Assembly: GCF_006716695.1 (NCBI RefSeq)
Contig: NZ_VFPN01000002.1
Coordinates: 248,001 to 312,000, forward strand
Source: Klugiella xanthotipulae
Lineage (GTDB): Bacteria; Actinomycetota; Actinomycetes; Actinomycetales; Microbacteriaceae
DNA: 64,000 nucleotides
Direction of reading: 5' to 3'
A model generated the notes under the pieces. The model saw only the letters and a list, made by a program, of their open reading frames with translations. It ran no database searches and was not told where the DNA came from. The translations under genes and the position numbers were made by a program. Position 1 is the first letter of the stretch. Each line of letters begins with the position of its first letter. Positions 1-8,618 of the stretch are shown here, piece after piece.

Positions 1-1039
1 CCACATCAACCGGAACAACCGTGGGCTGCACATCAGAGCCATCATCGGTGCGCAGGGCCCACTGCGGGTCCTTAAGACCGTGGCCCGTAACCGTAACCGT
101 AACCGTTGACCCCGCGGGGATCTCACCGGCGGCCGAGCGTTCCAAAAGACCGGCCACGCTGATGGCGGAGGCGGGCTCCACAAAGATACCCACCTCGGCG
201 GAGAGTATCCGGTGCGCCTCCAGGATCTTGGCATCACTGAGCGCGCCGAAATAGCCGTTGCTGTCGTCCCGCGCGCTAAGCGCGAGCTCCCACGAGGCCG
301 GGTTACCGATCCGAATGGCACTCGCGATGGTCTCCGGGTTCTTCACCGGGTGGCCCAGCACGATGGGCGCGCTGCCCTCGGCCTGAAAGCCGAACATCCG
401 GGGCACGTGCGTGGCAAGGCCAGCATCCGCAAACTCACGGAAGCCACGGTGGTAGGCGGTGTAGTTACCGGCGTTACCCACAGGAATAAAGTGGAAGTCG
501 GGGGTCTTGCCCAACTGCTCGATAATCTCGAATGCAGCTGTCTTCTGGCCGTCGATACGGTCGGGATTGACCGAGTTTACGAGGTGAACGGGATAGTTGG
601 CGGATAGCTCGCGGGCGATGTCCAGGCAGTCGTCAAAGTTGCCCTGCACCTGAAGCAGGCTCGCATTATGCGCGATCGCCTGGCTGAGTTTGCCCATCGC
701 GATCTTACCCTCGGGGACGAGCACAACCGAACTGATCCCGGCGTGGGTGGCATAGGCGGCGGCCGAGGCCGAGGTATTGCCCGTCGAGGCACAGATAACC
801 GCCTTGGCACCGTGCTCGACCGCCTTAGAGATCGCCATGGTCATTCCGCGATCTTTGAACGAACCGGTGGGGTTCATCCCCTCGTACTTCACAAAGACGT
901 TCGCACCGGTACGGGCCGAGAGCGCGGGGGCCGGGATCAGCGGTGTGCCACCCTCCCCCAGGGTGACCACAGGAGTTGCATCGGTCACGTTCAAACGATC
1001 TGCATATTCGCGGATGACACCGCGCCACAAGTTAGCCAT
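1..1039 (-). CDS. thrC: Threonine synthase, 3' end cut by window edge
   Basis: Threonine synthase converts O-phosphohomoserine to threonine with PLP, the last step of threonine synthesis. About 346 residues are visible, starting at an ATG that overlaps the hom stop by one base (TAATG). The PLP-lysine region reads NPTGSFKDRGM near residues 56-66, and a serine/glycine-rich phosphate-binding stretch (CASTGNTSASAAA) follows near 84-96. Both are typical of the fold-type II family. The frame stays open to position 2, so the end lies left of the window; the family is usually about 350-360 residues, so only a few codons are missing. It is translationally coupled to hom and lysA. Identity is confident. 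Confidence 0.95.
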   Translation of the reverse strand, partial: MANLWRGVIREYADRLNVTDATPVVTLGEGGTPLIPAPALSARTGANVFVKYEGMNPTGSFKDRGMTMAISKAVEHGAKAVICASTGNTSASAAAYATHAGISSVVLVPEGKIAMGKLSQAIAHNASLLQVQGNFDDCLDIARELSANYPVHLVNSVNPDRIDGQKTAAFEIIEQLGKTPDFHFIPVGNAGNYTAYHRGFREFADAGLATHVPRMFGFQAEGSAPIVLGHPVKNPETIASAIRIGNPASWELALSARDDSNGYFGALSDAKILEAHRILSAEVGIFVEPASAISVAGLLERSAAGEIPAGSTVTVTVTGHGLKDPQWALRTDDGSDVQPTVVPVDV

Positions 1040-2355
1040 TAGATTCCTTCAACTCTCAGGACACTGGATACTGCTCGCACAACCCCAATGACCGCCAATT
1101 CCTTTACCGTTGCGGCGAGGGCCGCCTCGCGTGCGGTGTGCGTTCCGATCACCAGCGTAGCGGTGCCGTCTGCATCCGCCGCGTCGGGAACGGTCTGCAA
1201 CACGTTTTCGACGGAGACTCCGTGGGTGGCCAGGACGCTCGCCACGCGGGCGAGAACCCCGGGTTCATCGGCGACCCGAAGCGTGATGTGGTATCGCGTA
1301 TTGATCGCGCCGACCGGCAGGAGCGGCAGGTCGGCGTGCGCATTCTGGGCGAGTCCGGGACCACCCGCGACGTGCCGACGCGCGGCCGACACGAGGTCGC
1401 CCATCACGGCCGAGGCGGTCTCCACACCACCGGCACCCGCACCGTAGAACATGAGACTGCCGGCAGCCTCCGCCTCAACAAAGACGGCATTCTTTCCCTC
1501 GTAGACGGAGGCGAGCGGGTGCTCGCGGCTAATCAGAGCCGGATAGACGCGAGCCGAAATGGCGTCGGCCCCGGTCTCGGGATCAGTCAACCGCTCGGCG
1601 ATGGCCAACAACTTGATGACGTAGCCAGCGTTCTTCGCCGCCCGAATCTGGTCGAGCGTCACCCCCGTAATGCCCTCACGGTAGACGGCGCTGACCGGAA
1701 CTCTGGTGTGAAATGCGAGGCTCGCCAGGATGGTGACTTTCTGGGCGGCGTCGAAACCCTCCACGTCGAGCGTGGGGTCAGCCTCCAGAAAACCCAGTTC
1801 CAGCGCTGTCTGGGCGGCATCCTCGGCGCTATCACCATAGCGGTCCATCCGGTCCAGAATGTAGTTGGTGCTGCCGTTGACGATGCCCATGACTCGGTTG
1901 ATCCGGTCGCCTGCGAGGCTGTCACGCAGCGGGCGCAGGATCGGGATAGCCGCGGCCACGGATGCCTCGTAGTAGAGCTGTGCGCCCACGCGATCAGCAA
2001 GAGCGAAGAGTTCGGTGCCGTGCTCGGCGAGCAGGGCCTTATTGGCCGTGATCACATCGGCCCCCGAGGTGAGCGCCTGAATGATATAGGTGCGGGCAGG
2101 CTCGATACCGCCCATCAGTTCGACGACGATATCGGAGCTCTCAATGAGCGCCTCCGCATCGGTCGTGTAGAGCTCGGCAGGAAGCTGCACATCACGCGTC
2201 GCGGAGAGGTTACGCACGGCAACCCCCGCGAGTTCGAGCCGTGCCCCCACACGCGAGGCCAGCTCATCCGCGTGCTCCAGAAGCAGGCGAGCGGTCTGTG
2301 ATCCCACGGACCCGGCACCCAGAAGTGCCACTCGAAGGTTGCGATAGTCGGTCAT
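1039..2355 (-). CDS. hom: Homoserine dehydrogenase
   Basis: This 438-residue enzyme reduces aspartate semialdehyde to homoserine, the branch point to threonine and methionine. The N-terminus has the NAD(P)-binding motif GAGSVG at residues 13-18. The substrate domain contains GIVNGSTNYIL near residue 158 and EADPTLDVEG with the following catalytic lysine near 195-207. A C-terminal ACT domain of about 80 residues (from about 355) is the usual site of threonine feedback inhibition. The ATG lies in a 4-base ATGA overlap with the lysA stop, and the stop overlaps the thrC start, so the three genes form one operon. Length matches the actinobacterial family. Confidence 0.96.
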   Translation of the reverse strand: MTDYRNLRVALLGAGSVGSQTARLLLEHADELASRVGARLELAGVAVRNLSATRDVQLPAELYTTDAEALIESSDIVVELMGGIEPARTYIIQALTSGADVITANKALLAEHGTELFALADRVGAQLYYEASVAAAIPILRPLRDSLAGDRINRVMGIVNGSTNYILDRMDRYGDSAEDAAQTALELGFLEADPTLDVEGFDAAQKVTILASLAFHTRVPVSAVYREGITGVTLDQIRAAKNAGYVIKLLAIAERLTDPETGADAISARVYPALISREHPLASVYEGKNAVFVEAEAAGSLMFYGAGAGGVETASAVMGDLVSAARRHVAGGPGLAQNAHADLPLLPVGAINTRYHITLRVADEPGVLARVASVLATHGVSVENVLQTVPDAADADGTATLVIGTHTAREAALAATVKELAVIGVVRAVSSVLRVEGI

Positions 2356-3737
2356 TCTTCTCCTCGCTTAGTGGCGGGAATGCTCCCGGCCGGAATCCCA
2401 CAATCGCGGGAGAGTAACTCTGCAATGCCCTCGCCGCGCACAATCAGCCGAGCCTCACCCTCACGCACCGCCACCACGGGGGGACGCCCCAGGTAGTTGT
2501 AGTTGCTCGACAGCGACCAACAGTATGCGCCGGTGCCCGGGACGGCCACCAGATCATCGGCGGCAATATCGGAAGGCAGGTAGTCGTTGTAAATCAGAAT
2601 GTCGCCGCTCTCACAGTGTTTGCCTGCAAGACGGATGAGGAGGGGATCGGCCGCCGAATCGCGGCTCACGAGGCGCACCGTGTACTCGGCATTGTAAAGA
2701 GAGGGACGGGCATTATCGCTCATACCACCATCGACGCTCACATAGGTGCGCACCCCGCCCTCGGGGAGCTCAACGGGCTTAATCGTGCCCACCGTGTACA
2801 GGGTGAGCGTGGAGCTACCGATCACGGCGCGACCCGGCTCAAACGCGACAACGGGCAAGGGGATGTTGAGCTCGGCTGCTGTGTCGCGCACCGTGTCGGC
2901 AATCTGGTTGGCGAGATCCGCAATCGCGGGCGGGTCGTCACTTTCCAGATAGGCGATGCCGAAGCCGCCACCGAGGTTCAATTCGGGCACCGGACCACCG
3001 GTTAGTAAGTCCCGGTGCAGAGTGAGTAGCCGCGCAGCCGACTCGGCAAAACCCTCGGGGGCGAAGATCTGCGAACCGATATGGCAGTGCAGACCCAAAA
3101 AACGCAGGCTACCGTGCGAGCGGATGGCGGCGACGGCCGCGGGTGCACCCGTAATCGGCAAGCCAAATTTCTGGTCCTCGTGGGCGGTGGCGAGAAACTC
3201 GTGAGTGCTGGCGTGCACACCACTGTTCACCCGCAACCGCACGGGCTGCGTCACACCGTATCGACGCGCGGCCTCCGCGACACGCTCGATCTCGACCAGG
3301 CTGTCGATGACGATACTGCCCACACCGGCCGACACTGCGGCATCAATCTCGGCGCGCGACTTATTATTGCCGTGCACGCCAATTTTCTGGGGCGGCACCC
3401 CGGCAGCGAGGGCCACCGCGAGCTCTCCCCCGCTGGCCACATCAACGCCCAGGCCAGCCTCGACCATCCAGCGGGCAACCTCGGTGCAGAGAAAAGCCTT
3501 ACCGGCGTAGTAGACCGTTGCTGTGGTGCCAATACGGGTGAAGGCGGAGTCAAAGGCAGCCCGGATCTCGGCGGCACGACCCCGGGCATCCATCTCGTCA
3601 ACCACGTACACGGGCGTGCCAAAACGCTGCGCAATCTCGGTGACGGGGACACCGGCAACGGTGGCCTCACCGGAGGCGGCACGCGCGACACCGCGTGAAA
3701 ACAGCTTTGTGCTCAGGGAGGTATTCGTGGCAGACAC
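2352..3737 (-). CDS. lysA: Diaminopimelate decarboxylase
   Basis: This 461-residue PLP enzyme decarboxylates meso-diaminopimelate to lysine. It is a fold-type III (alanine racemase-like barrel) decarboxylase: the PLP lysine is K80 in VYYAGKAFLC, a glycine-rich phosphate loop (LNLGGGFGIAY) lies near residue 250, and the CESGDIL active-site cysteine motif of the partner subunit is near 378. It is first in the lysA-hom-thrC run, and its stop overlaps the hom start by four bases. The upstream region to 3850 must hold the promoter shared with the divergent membrane protein. Identity is confident. Confidence 0.96.
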   Translation of the reverse strand: MSATNTSLSTKLFSRGVARAASGEATVAGVPVTEIAQRFGTPVYVVDEMDARGRAAEIRAAFDSAFTRIGTTATVYYAGKAFLCTEVARWMVEAGLGVDVASGGELAVALAAGVPPQKIGVHGNNKSRAEIDAAVSAGVGSIVIDSLVEIERVAEAARRYGVTQPVRLRVNSGVHASTHEFLATAHEDQKFGLPITGAPAAVAAIRSHGSLRFLGLHCHIGSQIFAPEGFAESAARLLTLHRDLLTGGPVPELNLGGGFGIAYLESDDPPAIADLANQIADTVRDTAAELNIPLPVVAFEPGRAVIGSSTLTLYTVGTIKPVELPEGGVRTYVSVDGGMSDNARPSLYNAEYTVRLVSRDSAADPLLIRLAGKHCESGDILIYNDYLPSDIAADDLVAVPGTGAYCWSLSSNYNYLGRPPVVAVREGEARLIVRGEGIAELLSRDCGIPAGSIPATKRGEE

Positions 3738-3850
3738 CGTTTTATCCTAGCGGGCGGCGTATGCAGGGGGTGGCCCGGGCCTCGTGTGTGACGACAGAAC
3801 CGGGCACTGCCCCTCTTCCGTGCCCCACAGCGGCCAAGCTGCTACCGTCT

Positions 3851-4372
3851 GTGAGTGTGAACTCCTTGGACGCTCCCGTCACCACTCCCGCCAGCGTCTC
3901 CTTTTCTGCGGCGGGCTGGTACTTCCTCTTCTACACGCCCGTGATCTGCCTGGCCATCGCCAATAGTGCACCCTCCCTACCGGGGATCGTCGCCCTCGGC
4001 CTGACCGTGATCGCCTCGGCTGGGCTGGCCGTCCTCTTTTTTGTACAGGCCCGCTCGCTGCGCAACGAGGCCCGGAAACGCAGCGCACCCGAGCGCAGCC
4101 GAGCCTTCCCCAAACAGCTACTGGGCGGGCTCCTCGTTCTCGCGGGAAGCGTCTATGCCATCATGTCGGCCTCCCTGGTCTTCTCCGACCTCGTGACCTC
4201 GACCGCGATTGACGGGGGAAACGGAGGCCTCGGTGGTGCCTTTGCCTTTGTACGCACCTCTCTCGTGTCGGTGAGCGTGCTGGCCCTCGGCGCAATGCTT
4301 GTACGGGCGGGGAGCCGATACCCTGGCCGCGATGGACTCACCGCTGCGGGGTCACACACCGCGGCACGCTGA
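3851..4372 (+). CDS. Hypothetical four-helix membrane protein
   Basis: A protein of about 173 residues that I do not recognise. Four hydrophobic segments are visible near residues 20-39, 46-68, 88-110 and 133-149, with a basic loop rich in R, K and E after the second helix, suggesting a small inner-membrane protein. The frame is open further upstream, but that stretch falls in the lysA promoter region and reads as low-complexity non-protein. I chose the GTG at 3851; GTG 3857 is equally possible and neither has a strong ribosome binding site. It stands alone between lysA and the DUF2993-type gene, which points convergently toward it. Confidence 0.6.
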   Translation: MSVNSLDAPVTTPASVSFSAAGWYFLFYTPVICLAIANSAPSLPGIVALGLTVIASAGLAVLFFVQARSLRNEARKRSAPERSRAFPKQLLGGLLVLAGSVYAIMSASLVFSDLVTSTAIDGGNGGLGGAFAFVRTSLVSVSVLALGAMLVRAGSRYPGRDGLTAAGSHTAAR

Positions 4373-4404
4373 GCCGATGCAGGAGCGCACCCCGCGATCA
4401 CGGG

Positions 4405-5169
4405 CTACGCGCAGGAACCCGCCTCGCGCTGCTCCGGATTCGCAATAAAATCTGCGGCGAGCGTGAAATCGAACACGAGATTACTACCCTCCGCGGTCAC
4501 GCCGTCCAGGGTTGCACCGCGGGGAAAGTACTGCGCTACGCACGCGGTCCGAGGGTCAAGACTGTCGCCCAGCCTGCTGCCGTAGGCTGCCCGGAGTTCA
4601 TCGAAGGTCTTCCCCACACCGTCCTCGGCCGCTCGTGCCGGTGTTATTACCAGGTTCTGGCCCTGCACCGTCAGGTCGAGCCACACCTCAAACACCCGGC
4701 TATACCCGGCAACATAAAAACCCCTCGTAACCTTCACCTGGTCACCGTCGGCGCTCAACCCAACCAGTTGGTTATCAGCCGCGGCGACAGCCTTCTCGGC
4801 GAGGGTGTTCGCAGGCATGGTCACCCGGAGCTTGCCACTCGTAAACGGGATGGCGGCGTCAACCGGCATCCCGGTGAGCGTCAGATAAAGATCCCCCGTT
4901 GCGCTGCCCAGGGTGGCTTCGGGGGCCGTCACCGTGACATCATCCAGGCGACCCGAGGCCAGCTGGGTAAAGATCGAAAAGCCCCCAATCTCGGCGATGA
5001 CCCGCTTGCGATCCGCCGGGTCTACCCGATCAGAGACCGCTCCCGCGATGACGTCGGCCACTCGAGCCCGCACCCAGGGGTCAATCACCCCCACACCCCA
5101 GGCAAGCAGCCCGAGAAGCACGGTAAACACCGACAGGGTGATGACGAGGCGTTTCATGGTCTTGTTCAC
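4405..5169 (-). CDS. DUF2993/LmeA-like secreted or membrane-anchored protein
   Basis: A 254-residue protein with an N-terminal hydrophobic segment (about residues 5-24) following a short basic leader, then a soluble beta-rich domain. The pattern resembles the actinobacterial DUF2993 family, whose mycobacterial member LmeA binds phospholipids and helps envelope mannan synthesis. A DPADRKRV-type segment near residue 47 and SGRLDDVTV near 75 fit that family. I chose the GTG at 5169, preceded by GGGGGT five bases upstream. An ATG further upstream would overlap argS by 38 bases and adds a non-conserved leader. It follows argS closely and is probably co-transcribed. The family assignment is from recognition only. 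Confidence 0.7.
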   Translation of the reverse strand: MNKTMKRLVITLSVFTVLLGLLAWGVGVIDPWVRARVADVIAGAVSDRVDPADRKRVIAEIGGFSIFTQLASGRLDDVTVTAPEATLGSATGDLYLTLTGMPVDAAIPFTSGKLRVTMPANTLAEKAVAAADNQLVGLSADGDQVKVTRGFYVAGYSRVFEVWLDLTVQGQNLVITPARAAEDGVGKTFDELRAAYGSRLGDSLDPRTACVAQYFPRGATLDGVTAEGSNLVFDFTLAADFIANPEQREAGSCA

Positions 5170-5200
5170 TGTTACCCCCGGGGCTCGATGAAAGTGATCG

Positions 5201-6865
5201 TTACATGCGTTCGGGGGCGTTGACGCCCAGGAGGTCAAGCCCGTTGCGGATCACCTGACCCACGGCATCGTTGAGCCATAGTCGCGTGTGGTGAATCTCG
5301 CCGACCGGCTCATCGCCCATCGGCGTCACGCGGCAGAGATCGTACCAGCGGTGATAGTTGCCGGCCAGATCCTCAAGATAACGAGCAATCCGGTGCGGCT
5401 CACGCAGCAGCGCCGAGTGAGCAACCACACGCGGGTACTCCTGCAACGCACCCAGCAGCACACTTTCGGTCTCGTGGGTGAGCAGCTCCGGCCGGAACAC
5501 CTCGCGGGTAACCCCGGCAGCGGCGGCGTTGCGATCAACAGCACTCGTGCGGGCGTGGGCGTACTGCACGTAGAAGACAGGGTTATCGTTGCTGCGGCTG
5601 CGCAGCTTCTCACCGTCGAGGGCGAGCGGCGAGTCCGCCGGATATCGGGCCAACCAGTAACGGAGCGCGTCGGCACCCAGCCACTGCAGCAGATCATCCA
5701 ATTCGATGATGTTACCGGCCCGCTTGGACAGCTTCGCCCCGTCCAGGTTGACCAGCTGACCGATGAGCACCTTGATGTTGACGTCTGGGTCTTCCCCCGC
5801 CGCCCCCGCGAGGGCCCGCAGACGATGCACATAACCGTGGTGATCGGCTCCGAGCAGGTAAATCTTCTCGGTGAAGCCGCGGTCCTTCTTACTGAGGTAG
5901 TAGGCGGCATCCGCAGCGAAATAGGTGTAAATGCCGTTGCCACGGGTGAAGACGCGATCCTTATCGTCGCCGAAGTCGGTGGTGCGCACCCACACGGCGT
6001 CTTCCTCGTCAAAGACGTGCCCCTGCTCACGCAGGCGACCGATGGCATCCTCAATGGGACTCACCCCCGTGGCGGGGTCGGTCTGGTGCAGGGTACGCTC
6101 CGAGAAAAACACGTCAAAGTGCACGCGGAAGTTTTCGAGCGACCGCTTAATCTCGGCAAGCTGCAACAGGTAGGCGCGCTCGCGGGCCTCGGCGAGTGCC
6201 TCCGCCTCGGGCAGGTCGAGCAGATCGGGACGCTGGGCGAGCACCTGTCGGGCGAGCTCAGCAATGTAGGCACCGGGGTAGCCACCCTCGGGGGTGGGCT
6301 TGCCCTGGGCCGCGGCCAGCACGGACAGGCCAAACTTGTCCATCTGCGCACCGGCATCATTGATGTAGTACTCGGTGGTGACGGCAGCCCCGGATGCCGT
6401 GAGCACGCGGGCAATAGAGTCGCCGAGCGCCGCCCAGCGGGTGTGGCCCATATGCAGCGGACCCGTGGGGTTGGCCGACACAAACTCCATGTTGATGCTG
6501 AGACCGTCGAGCGAGGCGTTATGGCCAAAACTGCCCGCGGCCGCCACAATCTGTGTGACAATCTGACCCGCGGCGGCGGCATCCAGGCGGATGTTAATGA
6601 AGCCGGGGCCGGCCACCTCCACCTCGGACACGCCCTCAACCCGTCGCAGACCCACTGCGATCTCGTCCGCAAATGCGCGGGGGTTGGTGCCTAGACGCTT
6701 CGCAAACTTCATCGCGACGTTGGACGCCCAGTCTCCGTGGTCACGGTTGCGGGGTCGTTCGAGGAGCACATCGGCGATGGTTGCGGTAAAATCCGCCTCG
6801 TCGTGCTGCGCAATGGCAGAGTTGACGATGGCGAGGAGGGCTTCGGAGAGTTCGGCTGGTGTCAC
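5201..6865 (-). CDS. argS: Arginyl-tRNA synthetase
   Basis: This 554-residue class I synthetase charges tRNA-Arg. The HIGH signature is HMGH at residues 138-141 (NPTGPLHMGHTRWAALGD) and the KMSKS-like loop is KLSKRAGN at 378-385. The arginyl additional N-terminal domain (about 1-100) and the C-terminal DALR anticodon domain, ending in GLDLLGVNAPERM, are both present. Length is normal for the bacterial enzyme. In many actinobacteria argS lies directly beside lysA; here a DUF2993-type gene and a plus-strand membrane gene have come between. Divergent from the lipoprotein at 7091. Confidence 0.97.
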   Translation of the reverse strand: MTPAELSEALLAIVNSAIAQHDEADFTATIADVLLERPRNRDHGDWASNVAMKFAKRLGTNPRAFADEIAVGLRRVEGVSEVEVAGPGFINIRLDAAAAGQIVTQIVAAAGSFGHNASLDGLSINMEFVSANPTGPLHMGHTRWAALGDSIARVLTASGAAVTTEYYINDAGAQMDKFGLSVLAAAQGKPTPEGGYPGAYIAELARQVLAQRPDLLDLPEAEALAEARERAYLLQLAEIKRSLENFRVHFDVFFSERTLHQTDPATGVSPIEDAIGRLREQGHVFDEEDAVWVRTTDFGDDKDRVFTRGNGIYTYFAADAAYYLSKKDRGFTEKIYLLGADHHGYVHRLRALAGAAGEDPDVNIKVLIGQLVNLDGAKLSKRAGNIIELDDLLQWLGADALRYWLARYPADSPLALDGEKLRSRSNDNPVFYVQYAHARTSAVDRNAAAAGVTREVFRPELLTHETESVLLGALQEYPRVVAHSALLREPHRIARYLEDLAGNYHRWYDLCRVTPMGDEPVGEIHHTRLWLNDAVGQVIRNGLDLLGVNAPERM

Positions 6866-7090
6866 GAAGAATAATCCTAGTGTTTCCGCCTGACCGGTTA
6901 CGGAGGGTGAGCGATTTTCCGGCGTTTATCCAGGCTCACGTCCAGATTTCTCCCGGATACCGTGGACTCCCCGAGAGGAACCGGCGCGTTGCACCACCAC
7001 GAGCATCCACGTTGTTACGCTCGATGCAGCACCGCTCTGATGCTCAGCGCGGGCGAACACTACCCTTCTTATGTCACCCGGGAGAACACT

Positions 7091-7699
7091 ATGACATCGC
7101 GCATCGCCCGCCCCCTCAGCTTAATGACCGCCGCCCTCCTCGCAGCCGGAACACTCTCGGCCTGTGCGAGCAGCGACAGTAACCCGGTGGGCCTGCCCAC
7201 CTCCCCCGCTAGTCCCTCGGCACCCCCGACCACCACCACACCGGCCACGCCCGCGCCCACCACACCCGCCAACGGAACAATCGCGGGCACCGATCCGGGC
7301 GTGGCCTGCGACACGATACTGCCCCAGGCCACCGTCGATACCGTGGCTACGGGGTTCTCGGCTCGCGAGCAGTTCAGCCCGGCCGACCCCACCGTCAAAG
7401 ACGTGATCACCGCGGGTGGCACGCTGTGCGCGTGGGAGAGCGAAAGCGGGGGCTTCTCTATCGAAATGGCCGTCATCACTCTGAACGATGACGCCGTGCC
7501 GACCGCAACCGCGCAGTACCTCGATAAAGGAACGCCCACCACACTGTTCACCGCCGATGCGGCATCCTTCACCGTGCAGGACCGCGCCGACCTGGCACAA
7601 GCCATTAAAGGCAACACCTGGATCGTGATGTCGTCGGCCGTATTTGCCACGGACGCCGAGGCCGCTCCCCTGATGAACCAGGCGCTGCGCTCGTTCTAA
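7091..7699 (+). CDS. Hypothetical lipoprotein
   Basis: A 202-residue predicted lipoprotein. The signal peptide has a basic start (TSRIARP), a hydrophobic core and a lipobox LSAC ending at C25, so the mature protein should be anchored to the outer face of the membrane. A Pro/Thr-rich linker occupies about residues 35-68. The folded part starts at GVACDTILP and contains a second cysteine in TLCAWES, a pattern seen in DUF3558-like actinobacterial lipoproteins, though I cannot confirm the family. Start chosen at the ATG after GGGAG; an open frame extends upstream but has no protein character. The gap 6866-7090 from argS shows nothing else. Confidence 0.75.
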   Translation: MTSRIARPLSLMTAALLAAGTLSACASSDSNPVGLPTSPASPSAPPTTTTPATPAPTTPANGTIAGTDPGVACDTILPQATVDTVATGFSAREQFSPADPTVKDVITAGGTLCAWESESGGFSIEMAVITLNDDAVPTATAQYLDKGTPTTLFTADAASFTVQDRADLAQAIKGNTWIVMSSAVFATDAEAAPLMNQALRSF

Positions 7700-7775
7700 C
7701 GTGGAGTGGGGACACGATGCCCGGGCCGGATGCGGAGATTTGCCGCCGCCGATGCTAATGTTGTTGAGGTCCCGA

Positions 7776-7848
7776 GCCCCCTTAGCTCAGGGGATAGAGC
7801 GTCTGCCTCCGGAGCAGAAGGCCGCTGGTTCGAATCCAGCAGGGGGCA
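7776..7848 (+). tRNA. tRNA-Arg (anticodon CCG)
   Basis: A full cloverleaf can be folded: acceptor stem GCCCCCT/AGGGGGC (7776-7782 with 7841-7847), D arm with GCTCAGGGGATAGAGC, anticodon stem TCTGC/GCAGA with loop CTCCGGA (anticodon CCG at 7809-7811, reading CGG), and T arm with GGTTCGAATCC. The discriminator is A; the following bases are CCC, so CCA is not encoded and must be added after transcription. The downstream DNA to about 12.4 kb looks accessory, as is common beside tRNA genes. Confidence 0.97.
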
Positions 7849-7951
7849 CCCAATGTTCGGAGTTGCGACCTCGTAAACAGGGTCGTGGGTTCGGCGGGGA
7901 ATTCATTCGTGTCCGGGGAGCCCGTCGGAGGCCGTTGGTAGCCTGAGGACA

Positions 7952-8419
7952 ATGGATTTGCTCTTGCTCTCAATCAACGTCGGTGCCGTGCCTGGTTTCC
8001 TCACTCAGTGCGTGGGATCGCTTTCCCGACCGTTGCGGCTTGGGTACATTTCAGACGCGGCTGAGGGGATGCCGTTTGCTGCCCGAGAGCGCGCTGGCGT
8101 GGAGGCGCTCGGGTACGACATCGTCGAGATTCTCGCTCGCGATACCGACTCGGAGAGCTTCGGCAACACGCTGGACTCTCTTGATGCTGTGTATGTGGCC
8201 GGCGGTGAACCCTTTGTGCTACTCGAAGCGCTTCGGTCAAACGGAACCGGCGATGTGCTCGCTGAGCGCGTGCGCGCCGGGCTCCCCTACATAGGGTGCA
8301 GTGCTGGTTCGATCATTGCGGGGCCGTCAATCGCTCCCGCTGAGTTGATGGATGACCGAGGGGCTGCCCCTGCGCTTCGCGTCACCGCCGAGGGATCCGA
8401 GATCATGACCTCACGTTGA
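7952..8419 (+). pseudogene. Truncated peptidase E (S51 family)
   Basis: 155 residues matching the N-terminal two thirds of S51 peptidase E, a serine peptidase cutting Asp-X dipeptides. Visible landmarks are the LGYISDAAE start of the core, VYVAGGEPFVLLEALR near residue 70, and the nucleophile elbow GCSAGSIIAGPSI with the serine near residue 115. After LMDDRGAAPAL the reading loses family character and stops within about 13 residues, so the part that usually carries the catalytic His and the last strands is absent. I read this as a 3'-truncated gene rather than a functional short enzyme. It lies directly after tRNA-Arg in the accessory-looking stretch. Confidence 0.65.
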
Positions 8420-8452
8420 GCCAAACTAAGTTCGAATCTTGAGCCCAGGCGG

Positions 8453-8507
8453 GCTCGATTCGGAGATTCCGGGCGGCTCAGTAGTCCATGGAACGTCTGA
8501 ATCGAGC
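8453..8507. repeat. Imperfect inverted repeat between truncated gene and hydrolase
   Basis: The 18-base arms 8453-8470 and 8490-8507 pair at 15 of 18 positions around a 19-base loop. It lies just after the truncated peptidase E and before the convergent hydrolase. It could act as a terminator hairpin, but there is no T-run. The rest of 8420-8618 holds no recognisable gene. Confidence 0.45.
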
Positions 8508-8618
8508 ACGCGAGACGTAGGGCGCGGGTCCCGACAGGTCTGCTCTTACGAATGCCGAGCGGAGGGGCGCCTCCAGATCGCCTACGATTCTTTTGGGGTC
8601 TGGGATCAGCGCCTGTGG

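Noticed and set aside
1138-2301. Long plus-strand open frame over hom
   Set aside because: It is the antisense shadow of homoserine dehydrogenase in high-GC DNA; low-complexity Gly/Arg/Asp composition and no motifs.
5288-6694. 468-codon plus-strand frame over argS
   Set aside because: The opposite strand encodes an intact arginyl-tRNA synthetase with all motifs; the shadow lacks any domain.
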